Below, in pieces: positions 49,061-57,765 of a stretch of 64,000 nt of DNA. A program made the translations under genes and the position numbers. The notes below the pieces were generated by a model. The model was not told the origin of the DNA, made no database searches, and saw only the letters and a program-made list of their open reading frames with translations. The stretch's first letter is position 1. The number at the start of each line of letters is the position of its first letter. This stretch comes from Acidobacteriaceae bacterium (GTDB lineage Bacteria > Acidobacteriota > Terriglobia > Terriglobales > Acidobacteriaceae): assembly GCA_003139095.1 (NCBI GenBank), contig PLHW01000062.1:1-64000 (forward strand). The letters run 5' to 3'.

Positions 49061-51957
49061 CGGTTTTTCTTCGAGTATTCGTTCACCAGTTGCGTGAACT
49101 GCGGCAGGGTCTGGAGCTTCTGAAGTTCGGGATCGTTCCAGGCCTCCTGCGCCGAGTAACCCTTCTGTAGCGCAAGGCGCAAGGACTTCAATGCGTCTTC
49201 GCGATTTCCGATCAGCGCCTTCACCTGAACTTCCGAATACAACAAGGGCAAGTCGTCGGGGCGGATGGCGCGCGCTTGACTGGTGTACTGGAGCGCGTTG
49301 GTGGCGTCGCCCTTCTTGGCGTAGAGCAGGCCGAGATCGCCCATGATGGATGCTGACCGCGGATTGACCTGAAGCTCCTGGAAAGCGAGAGAAATGGCTT
49401 TGCCATAGGCGGTGGCGGCCTGATCGGAATGTCCCGACCAGCGATAGGAGTCGCCAAGATTGCCGAGCAGCACCTCGTCATTCGGCGTCATCTCGACCGC
49501 CTTTTCATACATCTTTGTCGCCTGGTCGTAATTCTTCAGGAAGAAATATGCCGTGCCGATATTGGAGTAGGTGTCGGCATCGGGTGAGAGGGCCAGGGCT
49601 TTTTGAAACTGAGGAATCGACTCGCTCCACTTGCCATCGCGCAGATAGAGCGAACCCAAGTCCAGGAAGCCGATGGAATTGTCGGGCGCGATTTCGGTGA
49701 CCTTTTGAAATTCAGGAAGCGCTTTGGCGGAGTCGCCGAGGTCGAGATAGGCCTTGCCGAGAGCGATGTGGTTCGCCCAATTGTAAGTGTTGGCGGCAAC
49801 CGCTTTCTGGTAGGCCGCGATGGCATCGCCGCTTTGCCCGATGCGGCTGTAGGCGTCGCCCAGATTGCGGTAAGCTTCATCGGAATTGGGAGCCAGTTCG
49901 AGCGCTTTTTTGAGTTCGGCGATGGCCTCGGTGTTCTTGCCGGTGAAGGAGTAAACACTGCCCAGCGACAAATGAACTTCGGGCAGGTTGCTGGAGAGGC
50001 GTTGGGCTTGTTGCGCGGCGAGGGTGGCTTTCTGCGCCCAGATGCTCTCCTTAGTTTCTGAAAACATGTGCAGGCTGGAATCGGCTAAACCGGTGTAGGC
50101 GAGCGCAAAATTCGGGTCTTTGTCGATGGCTTGTTCGAACATGCCAACGGCCTGCTTGTAGGCGTCCTGGCTATGGCCGTTGCGCAGCGTGTTGCGGCCT
50201 TGCAAGTAAAGGTCATAGGCCTTCACGTTCTCGGTGGGATGGGAGCCGACGCGGGCCTGCTCTTCGTTGGTGGGCTTGAGCGCGAGAGCGGCGCTCACGT
50301 TGCCATAGATCTGATCTTCAAGCGCGAGAACATCGCCGGCAGCGCCGGAGAATTCCTGGCTCCAGACGCGTCTTCCGGTCGTGGCATCGTCGAGGCTCAT
50401 GGTGACGCGCAGTTGATCGCTGTTGCCCTGGACTATTCCCTGAAGCAGCAGGTTCACGCCCAACTTGTTGGCGAGTTTGGCTAACGGCAGATCCTTGCCC
50501 GCCTCCTGATCGACGGCAGTGGCGGAGGCGACGTGGACTTCCTGCAACTGAAAGAGCCTGGCGGCCAGCGATTCCTGAATGCCATCGGCAACGTAGCCCA
50601 AAGTTTTTTCGTCGCCAACGCGCTTCAGGGGGAGAATCGCGACATATTTGCCCTGCTTCAGAGACGGGATGCCTTGCGCGATCTGCATCGAAGTGGTCTC
50701 GGAGCGGTTGACGAGTTCGCGTCCTGAGAAAATTGCGAGCACGATGACGAGCGCAGCCCCGGCGATCCACATCCAACTCTGCCCCGGAAGATCGAGGTTC
50801 AACCGGGACCGGCGCACGATGGGATGCGGAATCATCTTGGAAAGCGCCTGTGCCGTGATGGCAGGATTGGCTTCCCATGTGGTCAGTTGCTGGAGCAGTT
50901 CGACGACGGAGTGATAGCGATTATCGGGTTCGCGCTCAAGGCAACGGCTGACGATCGCACTGAGAGGTTTTGGGACCGAGGCATCGACGTCGGAGGCCGA
51001 ACGCGCTTCCTCGCGCGTGCGCTTCATCAGGCTGGCGATGGCGGTATCAGCCTCGTACGGCGCTTTTCCCGTGAGCAGTTCGTAGAAGATGAGGCCGACG
51101 CTGAAAATGTCGGAGCGCTGATCGAGCGTCGTTCCGAGAGCCTGCTCGGGCGACATGTACTCGATGGTGCCAACAATGGCGCCGGTCTGCGTCATGCCCG
51201 ATTCGCCGAGCGAGCGCGCCAGACCAAAGTCCATCACCACGACGCGGCCGTTTTTCTCGCGCATGATGTTTTGCGGCTTTAGATCGCGGTGAATCACGCC
51301 TTCGGAATGGGCAGCGTCGAGAGCGCGGCACACCTGCTCGATGACGGCGATGGTTTCTTTCGGCGAAAATTTACCCTCGCGGCGAAGCAGCGTGCGCAGG
51401 TCGTCGCCATCGACGTATTCCATGCTGATAAAGCGAATGCCGTCGGCCTCGCCGAGGTCGAAAATGCGCACCACGTTTTTGTGCGTGATATTGCGGGCGA
51501 GAATCAGTTCTTGTTTGAAGCGCTGGAGGATGGAAGCGTCGGTGGCGAGTTCGGGGCGGATTACTTTGAGCGCGATGAGGCGGTCGAGTTCGCGATCGCG
51601 GGCCTTGTAGACGGCGCCCATGCCGCCCTGGCCGAGGATGCCCAGAATTTCGTAGCGTCCCCCGAAGACGACGCCGGGATGCAGAGCCTGAAAAACCGAG
51701 ATGCTGGAAATGCTGGCCGGCGGGCCCTCGCGGATGTAGGGCATGGCGGGAGTGGCGCCGGGAATGGGCGTGCCATGTGGAAGCGTGGGAGCGTCGGACG
51801 GAACATCGGAGTTGCCGGTGGAAGGGGGATCGAATTTCGGCCACTTGGAACTAGGCGGAGGAGTTTGCGCGGCGGCGGCCGTCCAGTCTCGGGGCAAACG
51901 AGTGTTGTGCAAAGTGGGGCTATCGGAGCCGTCGCCCTTATGATCGCGCTCGTCCAT
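49057..51957 (-). CDS. Membrane Ser/Thr protein kinase with TolB-like and TPR domains, second copy
   Basis: The 966-residue protein starts at ATG 51957. A disordered Pro/Ser-rich N-terminus (1-95) precedes the kinase domain (about 102-365): GQGGMGAVY, Lys131, HRDLKPQN with Asp225, DFG (243-245) and SPEQ. One transmembrane helix follows (WMWIAGAALVIVLAIFSG). Then comes the TolB-N/FlgO-like domain starting YVAILPLKRVGDEK and about eleven TPR units to the C-terminus. It shares the architecture of the kinase at 1171 but the sequences are only distantly related. All catalytic residues are present. It overlaps the stop of the PEP-CTERM gene and shares a strand with the gene at 52141. Confidence 0.93.
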   Translation of the reverse strand: MDERDHKGDGSDSPTLHNTRLPRDWTAAAAQTPPPSSKWPKFDPPSTGNSDVPSDAPTLPHGTPIPGATPAMPYIREGPPASISSISVFQALHPGVVFGGRYEILGILGQGGMGAVYKARDRELDRLIALKVIRPELATDASILQRFKQELILARNITHKNVVRIFDLGEADGIRFISMEYVDGDDLRTLLRREGKFSPKETIAVIEQVCRALDAAHSEGVIHRDLKPQNIMREKNGRVVVMDFGLARSLGESGMTQTGAIVGTIEYMSPEQALGTTLDQRSDIFSVGLIFYELLTGKAPYEADTAIASLMKRTREEARSASDVDASVPKPLSAIVSRCLEREPDNRYHSVVELLQQLTTWEANPAITAQALSKMIPHPIVRRSRLNLDLPGQSWMWIAGAALVIVLAIFSGRELVNRSETTSMQIAQGIPSLKQGKYVAILPLKRVGDEKTLGYVADGIQESLAARLFQLQEVHVASATAVDQEAGKDLPLAKLANKLGVNLLLQGIVQGNSDQLRVTMSLDDATTGRRVWSQEFSGAAGDVLALEDQIYGNVSAALALKPTNEEQARVGSHPTENVKAYDLYLQGRNTLRNGHSQDAYKQAVGMFEQAIDKDPNFALAYTGLADSSLHMFSETKESIWAQKATLAAQQAQRLSSNLPEVHLSLGSVYSFTGKNTEAIAELKKALELAPNSDEAYRNLGDAYSRIGQSGDAIAAYQKAVAANTYNWANHIALGKAYLDLGDSAKALPEFQKVTEIAPDNSIGFLDLGSLYLRDGKWSESIPQFQKALALSPDADTYSNIGTAYFFLKNYDQATKMYEKAVEMTPNDEVLLGNLGDSYRWSGHSDQAATAYGKAISLAFQELQVNPRSASIMGDLGLLYAKKGDATNALQYTSQARAIRPDDLPLLYSEVQVKALIGNREDALKSLRLALQKGYSAQEAWNDPELQKLQTLPQFTQLVNEYSKKNR

Positions 51958-52140
51958 TGCGTTGCCAGGAAACCGGGAGCCGGCGTGGGAGTGCGTCCCA
52001 ACGCCAAAGGCAAAACTCTGCCTCGGGTTGCCGATGGGGATTCGAGAACCCAGCACTCCTAAGAATAGTAGTGAGTATACCCCGGAAAGCGTTACAGAAA
52101 AATAGTTTCCTGGATGCAACGTGGGTGGAGGGACGCCGTC

Positions 52141-53379
52141 TTACTCGGACGCTTTTTCGCAGGCAGTTGCCGTAATCCAAGGGACAAAATTTGCCAATAC
52201 GTTGCCCCATGTCGCGGGCACGACCTGATCGTCCTGGCTGGGCGAGTAGACCCAAATGAACATGGTCTGGCCGGGCTGATCGACTTTTTCGGGAAGAATG
52301 TAGCCGGTGCTCTGCGCGGCGATGGCGAGCGTTCGCGAACTCAGTTCGCTTAACGAACTCATGAAGACGCGGGTGGCATCGGGACGTCCCAGGCACTCCG
52401 AATAGGGCGACTTTTGCGGGTCGAAGAGAGCAAAACGCACGAGCAGGCGCGATTGATCCGCCTGCGCCCAAAAGGCTTTGAAGTTCGCGTTGTACTCCGG
52501 AGGAACGTTATTCAAAACGTCCCAAAGCCTGAACTCCGTGATGGGCTTTTGGTTTACCACCTTTCCATGATCGAACTTCCAAAGCAAGACTTTGGGGGAT
52601 TTGTCGCTGAGATTGGGGACGAGATATTCGGGCACACGCGCCGCCAGCGGGGAACCGCCGTTCGGGACGGAGAAGCCCTGCCCGAGAAAGCGCTGATCGA
52701 TGCTCATGCGATCCCAGAGCGCGGACTTGACGTTCTCATTGGCCAGGAGGGTCTGACCCGCCATCAGTTCATTGGCGACGCCGGGGGGACGCGACTCGCT
52801 CATCACAGACCCCAGATGGCTCGCCAAACAAGTATCCAATGGCTTTTCCGCGGCTTCCTTGTGCTCCATCGCTTTTTCTTTCTCAGCCGTGGTTTTCGCA
52901 GTGCTGACTTCTTCTTTGACGACTTTGTCGACCTTGAGCCGGTCCGAAGTGCAATCCGTGGAAGCTTTTTCGAGGTCGGTTTGCCATTTGAGCCACTTCT
53001 CGGTCAGTTGGGTGTTGAGCTGGGCGGCGCGGCGGGGAAGCTCCAGGAACACGAGAAAGAACACCAGGCCCGCGCTGATTAGCCAAGGCAGAGCGGCCCA
53101 GAACGCATACCCCTTTTGCGGACGCAACGCGTGCCGCAGCTTGGGAAAGAAGCGCATGACCAGGGCGATAACGACGGCTAAGCCTGTGACCCGGAAAGTG
53201 ACCTTTTCGCTGGCGTTAAAAGCTAACAAGACTAACTGGACCAGAACCGGCAGACCGGCGATGGCGCGGCAGGTTTCGAGGAACTCGAGATACCAGCGAT
53301 GGGCAGTGCGCGGGCGGATGCGCCGCAAACGGCGCGGGGCTGGCGGTGGCGAATCGATTGGTGGTGGCGCAGCACCCAT
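52141..53379 (-). CDS. Unrecognised membrane protein with a coiled coil
   Basis: I do not recognise this about 412-residue protein. It has a Pro/Arg-rich N-terminus, then hydrophobic helices at about 44-62, 68-80 and 99-118, a Lys/Glu-rich stretch (about 125-180; KVVKEEVSTAKTTAEKEKAM) likely to be coiled coil, and a soluble C-terminal domain of 230 residues rich in Trp and Pro with a LLWKFDHGKVVNQKPI segment. The topology suggests a membrane-anchored sensor or scaffold. It lies 180 nt upstream of, and in the same direction as, the second TPR kinase, so it may be linked to it. The start could also be a GTG at 53415. Confidence 0.7.
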   Translation of the reverse strand: MGAAPPPIDSPPPAPRRLRRIRPRTAHRWYLEFLETCRAIAGLPVLVQLVLLAFNASEKVTFRVTGLAVVIALVMRFFPKLRHALRPQKGYAFWAALPWLISAGLVFFLVFLELPRRAAQLNTQLTEKWLKWQTDLEKASTDCTSDRLKVDKVVKEEVSTAKTTAEKEKAMEHKEAAEKPLDTCLASHLGSVMSESRPPGVANELMAGQTLLANENVKSALWDRMSIDQRFLGQGFSVPNGGSPLAARVPEYLVPNLSDKSPKVLLWKFDHGKVVNQKPITEFRLWDVLNNVPPEYNANFKAFWAQADQSRLLVRFALFDPQKSPYSECLGRPDATRVFMSSLSELSSRTLAIAAQSTGYILPEKVDQPGQTMFIWVYSPSQDDQVVPATWGNVLANFVPWITATACEKASE

Positions 53380-53761
53380 AGTTTTTCTAAAGAGGAAGGC
53401 CTTTCGGAGGCGCACATATTACCACGCAATCATGGTTGGTCAAGAGGAAAATTGGCGATGGATGGGATTGGCGAAATTCGTCCCGTTTCGAGCTAAACGG
53501 ACTTAGGTCGCAGTTATGCGAACGTCATTGCCAAGCCGACTGCAATCCAACCGGTCGGTAACGGCGTTTCGTCGCGACTGCGCTATCGTGATTAAATGGC
53601 GTTTAGGCGTTCCGCGCAAACCCCACGCGCGGCATCCAACAAATTTCGACAGCGCGGCCCTGGACTGTAGCGCAGATCTCTCCTTTTGGCTGCGGGCTTT
53701 GTTTGCGGGCATTGGCTGCGGACAGGTCGAGACGATTACTCAGAGCACAGGCGGAGGCGAC
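53380..53761. other. Gene-free divergent region before the acyl-CoA dehydrogenase
   Basis: The 382-nt gap between divergent genes carries no repeat array or strong hairpin. An open frame continuous with the dehydrogenase runs back to 53516, but its residues show no relation to the enzyme family. It presumably holds both promoters. Confidence 0.55.
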
Positions 53762-54904
53762 TTGGATTTTCAACTGAATGAAGAGCAACTGCACCTCAAG
53801 AAAAACGTACGTGAATTTGCCACGCGCGAAATCGCGCCCAAGGTGATGGAGTGGGATGAAGCGGCGGAGTTTCCGCTGGCCACAATCAAGGAGCTGGGCA
53901 AACTCGGGCTGATGGGCACGATCTTTCCCGCGGAATATGGCGGAGCCGGCATGGGCTACGTGGAGTACGTCGGCGCGATTGAAGAACTTTCGCGCGTGGA
54001 TGGCTCGGTCGGGATTATCGTCGCCGCGCACACGTCGCTCTGCACGAACCATATTTTTCTGGCGGGCAACGAGGCGCAGAAGAAGAAATATGTGTCGAAA
54101 CTTGCGACTGGCGAGTTCATCGGCGCGTGGGGATTGACCGAGCCCTCGGCTGGATCGGACGCGGGCAGCGCGCGCATGACGGCGACGCGCGCCCGGGGCG
54201 GATGGGTTCTGAACGGCACAAAAACATTCATCACCAATGGCCGCTATGCCGATGTGGTGGTGGTGCTGGCGGTGACGGACCGCGCGGCGCACACGCACGG
54301 CCTCTCGGCCTTTATCGTGGAGAAGGATGCGACAGGTTTTCGCGCCGGGAAGAAAGAGAACAAACTCGGTCTGCGGGCGAGCGACACTTCGGAGTTGATT
54401 TTTGAAGACTGCTTCGTGCCCGCGGAAAATCTGCTCGGCGGCGAAGGCAATGGATTTATCGATGCGATGCGCGTGCTGGATGGGGGGCGCATTTCGATCG
54501 CCGCGCTTTCGCTCGGCATGGCCGAGGGCGCATACGATGCGGCGCTTAAATATTCGAAGCAGCGCGAGCAATTTGGCAAGCCGATCAGCGAATTTCAGGC
54601 CATTCAGTGGAAGCTGGCCGACATGGCGACGGAAATCGAAGCCGCGAAGATGCTGACGCTGCGCGCCGCCTCGATGAAAGACGCGGGCATGAAGACCACG
54701 CTGGAATCGTCGATGGCCAAGCTATACGCGAGCGAAGTGGCCGTGCGGTGCGCCAATGAAGGTGTGCAGATTCACGGCGGCTACGGATTTATTAAAGATT
54801 ATCCGGCGGAGAAGTTTTATCGCGACGTGAAGTTGTGCACGATCGGCGAAGGGACAAGCGAGATCCAACGGCTGGTGATTGCGCGGCAGTTGCTGAAGGA
54901 TTAA
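53762..54904 (+). CDS. Acyl-CoA dehydrogenase (short-chain/butyryl type)
   Basis: The 380-residue protein starts at a TTG with GGAGG 5 nt upstream ([20 protein letters not shown]). It has the FAD-binding [29 protein letters not shown], the [24 protein letters not shown] segment, and the C-terminal base in [11 protein letters not shown]. The catalytic Glu at that last position is that of short/medium-chain and butyryl-CoA dehydrogenases, not of isovaleryl-CoA dehydrogenase, whose base lies elsewhere. It oxidises a short acyl-CoA to the enoyl-CoA; the electron-transfer flavoprotein genes are not in view. It may feed the crotonases in this region. Confidence 0.92.
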   Translation: MDFQLNEEQLHLKKNVREFATREIAPKVMEWDEAAEFPLATIKELGKLGLMGTIFPAEYGGAGMGYVEYVGAIEELSRVDGSVGIIVAAHTSLCTNHIFLAGNEAQKKKYVSKLATGEFIGAWGLTEPSAGSDAGSARMTATRARGGWVLNGTKTFITNGRYADVVVVLAVTDRAAHTHGLSAFIVEKDATGFRAGKKENKLGLRASDTSELIFEDCFVPAENLLGGEGNGFIDAMRVLDGGRISIAALSLGMAEGAYDAALKYSKQREQFGKPISEFQAIQWKLADMATEIEAAKMLTLRAASMKDAGMKTTLESSMAKLYASEVAVRCANEGVQIHGGYGFIKDYPAEKFYRDVKLCTIGEGTSEIQRLVIARQLLKD

Positions 54905-54918
54905 GGGGTTCGGCCGGG

Positions 54919-55380
54919 CTACAAGCGTTTCGCGGGAATCGAGCGCGGATGAACGGCTTCTATGTCGCTATAACGAGCAAAGTCCTTGTCATTAAATGTC
55001 AGGATCTGGCGGACCTCTTGTACTCGCATCGCGGCAACGAGTCGCGCGTCGTGAACCTGCACGCCCGAGACGTTGTAGCTGACCAGCAGCCTCCGCCATT
55101 CTTGATGAACAGCCGCGGTATCGGGAAGCAACTGTAACTTGTCCTCGAAGAACTTCGCCCGCCGGTCGGCCTCCTGAGGAGAAAGCCCGTATCCATTGCG
55201 ATGGAGTGGACGAGTACATGTGTTCCAGAATTCGGCGACGTTCTGGGACGTGTAGCAGAGCGCCGCTCCTTGCCGAAGGACGGCATCAAGTGCCGACACG
55301 ACGAGCGGATAGTCGCGATCATCCGGCTTGACCCAGCGAAGCAGAACGTTGCTGTCAACCAGGTATGGCGCGCCTGGCAT
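54919..55380 (-). CDS. vapC: PIN-domain toxin (VapC)
   Basis: The 153-residue protein has the acidic residues of a PIN nuclease: Asp9 in LVDSNVLLR, Glu near 50 in NVAEFWN, Asp in VQVHDARLVAAM and Asp in TFNDKDFARY. VapC toxins cleave tRNA or rRNA when freed from the antitoxin. The start codon follows the antitoxin stop directly (stop TAG, then ATG), the usual coupled VapBC order. The catalytic set is complete, so it should be active. Confidence 0.92.
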   Translation of the reverse strand: MPGAPYLVDSNVLLRWVKPDDRDYPLVVSALDAVLRQGAALCYTSQNVAEFWNTCTRPLHRNGYGLSPQEADRRAKFFEDKLQLLPDTAAVHQEWRRLLVSYNVSGVQVHDARLVAAMRVQEVRQILTFNDKDFARYSDIEAVHPRSIPAKRL

Positions 55381-55638
55381 CTAGGTGCGGTCCTTATAGA
55401 AGCTTTCGCGAGTGAAGGCTTCAGTTGGCAAGTCCGGCAGCTTTTCGGAACCCTCTGCCAGCGCATCCAGCATCGTATGAAACTCATCGACAGACAGGTT
55501 TCCCCGGGGCGCAGAGCGGGAGGCCAGGGCCTCATGTAAAAGGCGCTCAGCCACTTTTTCGAGCGGGACACCCTGGGCCTGAGCGACGGCGACAAGTCGC
55601 GCCTCAGCCTCGGGATCGAGTTCGACGTGGATCGTCAT
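55381..55638 (-). CDS. vapB: VapB-type antitoxin
   Basis: The 85-residue protein precedes and abuts vapC. The N-terminal part MTIHVELDPEAEARLVAVAQAQGVPLEKVAERLL has a ribbon-helix-helix-like pattern for DNA binding; the acidic C-terminal tail (DEFHTMLDALAEGSEKLPDLPTEAF) would occupy the toxin active site. Like other VapB proteins it is probably an autorepressor of the pair. The exact antitoxin subclass is not certain. Confidence 0.87.
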   Translation of the reverse strand: MTIHVELDPEAEARLVAVAQAQGVPLEKVAERLLHEALASRSAPRGNLSVDEFHTMLDALAEGSEKLPDLPTEAFTRESFYKDRT

Positions 55639-55811
55639 TGTGGCTTGCCTCCGTCACAAGCTTACCTTTGTTCTGAATCGACTTCCACCGCTTTTCATAG
55701 CATGTTGGTTGTCTGGCACGTTGTCCAGCCCGCCGAACGGCTAGGGGCGCCTCCCTATGCGAACTGGTCACGGCAATTCAATTTGGTAAATTGAGCCGAG
55801 GAGCATTCGCG

Positions 55812-56159
55812 ATGATTACCGGTACGCATGTCATTGTCTACAGCAAAGATGCCGAGGCTGACCGCAACTTCTTTCGCGACGTGCTGAAATTTTCAGCCGT
55901 CGACGCCGGGCACGGCTGGTTGATTTTTGCCCTTCCGCCGGGCGAGGCCGCGTTTCATCCCTCCGAGAAGAACGACGTGCACGAGCTGTACTTTATGTGT
56001 GACGACCTGAAGGCGACGATGGAATCGCTGAAGTCGAACAAGGTGAAGTGCAGTGCGGTGCACGAGGAGCGCTGGGGCAGCCTGACGCATCTCACGCTGC
56101 CCGGTGGCGGGAAGATTGGGTTGTACCAGCCGAAGCATCCGACGGCGATCGGGCGGTAA
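55812..56159 (+). CDS. VOC/glyoxalase-superfamily protein
   Basis: The 115-residue protein starts at the ATG with GAGGAG 8 nt upstream; a TTG at 55791 is an alternative. One VOC module: HVIVYSKDAEADRNFFRDVLKF, then AFHPSEKNDVHELYFMCDDL and LTLPGGGKIGLYQPKHPTA. It has the His and Glu positions of a metal site in part (HVIVYS, HELYF). It could be a small-molecule-binding or isomerase-type protein. It is not clearly co-transcribed with meaB, which starts 65 nt on. Confidence 0.83.
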   Translation: MITGTHVIVYSKDAEADRNFFRDVLKFSAVDAGHGWLIFALPPGEAAFHPSEKNDVHELYFMCDDLKATMESLKSNKVKCSAVHEERWGSLTHLTLPGGGKIGLYQPKHPTAIGR

Positions 56160-56223
56160 CAGCAGTGTTCCTGGAAATTGATCGCTGGCGAGGGCCAGAG
56201 TTTGGGCCGAGGTTGTTACACTA

Positions 56224-57183
56224 GTGTGTTTGACCTCTGCCAGCACACCATCCCTTGTTGACCGCCTGCGCTCCGGCGATGCGCGGGCGCTGGCTCGCGC
56301 CATTTCTATTGTGGAGAACCGGCGGCCGGAAGCGGTTGCGCTGCTCAAGACTCTCTTTCCGAGCACCGGCCACGCCCGCGTGCTCGGTTTGACGGGCGCG
56401 CCCGGAGCGGGGAAGAGCACGCTGGTCGATCAGATCGCCAAGCACTATCGCAAAGAAAATCAGACGGTCGGCATTATCGCGGTCGATCCGACGAGCCCCT
56501 ACACGGGCGGCGCGATTCTGGGCGACCGGATTCGCATGCAGGACCATTACTCCGACCCCGGGATTTTCATTCGTAGCATGGCCACGCGTGGCTCGCTGGG
56601 CGGGCTGGCGCGCACGACCGCCGACGTGGCTACGGTGCTCGATGCCTCAGGCCGCGACCTGATCATGATCGAGACGGTCGGCGTCGGCCAGGATGAGGTT
56701 GACATCGTGCGGCTTGCCGATGTGACCATCGTGATTCTTGTGCCCGGCATGGGCGACGATGTGCAGACGATCAAGGCGGGCATCATGGAGATCGCGGACA
56801 TTTTCGTGATCAATAAGAGCGACCGCGAAGGCGCCGAGCGCGTGGAACGCGAGATTCGCTCGATGCAGTCGCTGGACATTCGCAAAGATGGCTGGACGCC
56901 GCCGATTGTGAAGACCGTAGCGAGCGACGGGACGGGAACGAAGGAACTGGCCGCAGCGATTGGGAACTACGAGGCGTACCTGAAGAACGAGAATCTGCTG
57001 GTGCAGAAAAATGTAGAGAACTGGCGGGAGCGGCTGATTGAGATGCTGCGCGACGCGATGCTGGAGAAAGCGCGCGCGCGGATTACGGACGGCGCGTTGG
57101 ACCGGTATGCAGTGGAGATTGCCGAACACAAGCGCGACCCGTATTCGCTGGTGGAAGAGATTGTGAGCGGGACGGCGAAGTAA
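56224..57183 (+). CDS. meaB: Methylmalonyl-CoA mutase-associated GTPase MeaB
   Basis: The 319-residue G3E-family GTPase has Walker A GAPGAGKST, DPTSPYTGGAILGDRIRM, the switch IETVGVGQDEVD and NKSD for guanine recognition. It loads and protects adenosylcobalamin in methylmalonyl-CoA mutase. The start is a GTG at 56224. It belongs with the mutase B12 subunit at 35249 functionally although 20 kb apart, and precedes the epimerase by 72 nt (with a REP-like copy between), consistent with propionyl-CoA degradation. Confidence 0.95.
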   Translation: MCLTSASTPSLVDRLRSGDARALARAISIVENRRPEAVALLKTLFPSTGHARVLGLTGAPGAGKSTLVDQIAKHYRKENQTVGIIAVDPTSPYTGGAILGDRIRMQDHYSDPGIFIRSMATRGSLGGLARTTADVATVLDASGRDLIMIETVGVGQDEVDIVRLADVTIVILVPGMGDDVQTIKAGIMEIADIFVINKSDREGAERVEREIRSMQSLDIRKDGWTPPIVKTVASDGTGTKELAAAIGNYEAYLKNENLLVQKNVENWRERLIEMLRDAMLEKARARITDGALDRYAVEIAEHKRDPYSLVEEIVSGTAK

Positions 57184-57188
57184 ATTGC

Positions 57189-57240
57189 AAATTCCTCGCT
57201 TGTTCCCGCCTTCGGCTGCGGACGGTTCGGAATGACAAGT
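57189..57240. repeat. REP-like element, copy H
   Basis: ATTCCTCGCTTGTTCCCGCCTTCGG ... GGTTCGGAATGACA: the ATTCC/GGAAT variant of the element with a small interior, lying inside the meaB-epimerase gap. Confidence 0.7.
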
Positions 57241-57255
57241 CGTATGGGGGTCTTC

Positions 57256-57660
57256 ATGGGATTTCAAATCGATCATCTGGGCATCGCGGTAAAGTCGCTG
57301 GCGGCGGCGAAATCGATCTATGAAACGTTGGGCTTGTCGATTTCGCCGGAGGAGACCGTCGCGCAAGAAAAAGTCCGGCTGGTGATGGTGCCCGTTGGCG
57401 AGAGCCGGCTGGAATTGCTGGAGGCGACGGCGGACGATTCGGCAATTGCTAGGTTTATTGCCAAGCGCGGAGAGGGCTTGCACCACGTTTGCATGCGTGT
57501 TCCGGATCTTGCGGCGGCGGTTGCCCGGCTGAAACGGGATGGCGTGCGCCTCGTCTCGGAGGAAATCAAGACCGGGGCGGGCGGACACCGATACGTTTTT
57601 GTGCATCCGCAGAGCGCGGGCGGCGTTCTGCTGGAGTTGGTGGACGGCGCGCATTTGTAA
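57256..57660 (+). CDS. mce: Methylmalonyl-CoA epimerase
   Basis: The 134-residue protein from ATG 57256 (GGGGGT upstream; alternatives at 57232 and 57244) is a two-module VOC enzyme. DHLGIAVKSLAAAKSIYETLG supplies the first metal His, RLELLEATADDSAIARFI the middle, GEGLHHVCMRVPD the second His, and GVLLELVDG the final Glu. It converts (S)- to (R)-methylmalonyl-CoA for the mutase. Following meaB, it completes the methylmalonyl-CoA pathway set in this window. Its stop codon lies within the heptamer element B2. Confidence 0.93.
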   Translation: MGFQIDHLGIAVKSLAAAKSIYETLGLSISPEETVAQEKVRLVMVPVGESRLELLEATADDSAIARFIAKRGEGLHHVCMRVPDLAAAVARLKRDGVRLVSEEIKTGAGGHRYVFVHPQSAGGVLLELVDGAHL

Positions 57661-57765
57661 TTTGCGATTTGCAATTTGTAATTGGTAATTTGGCAACCGC
57701 GGGCGATTGAGTAGCCACGCTTCAAATCACCAATTACAAATTACAAATTGTAAATATCGCAAATG
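57653..57765. repeat. Heptamer inverted element (ATTTGTA units), copy B2
   Basis: The left arm 57653-57690 is ATTTGTA-type heptamers beginning in the last codons and TAA stop of the epimerase. The right arm 57724-57765 is the reverse complement with few differences and ends in the ATG of tsaB. The element thus fills the whole intergenic gap from stop to start. The spacer is about 33 nt. Confidence 0.88.
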
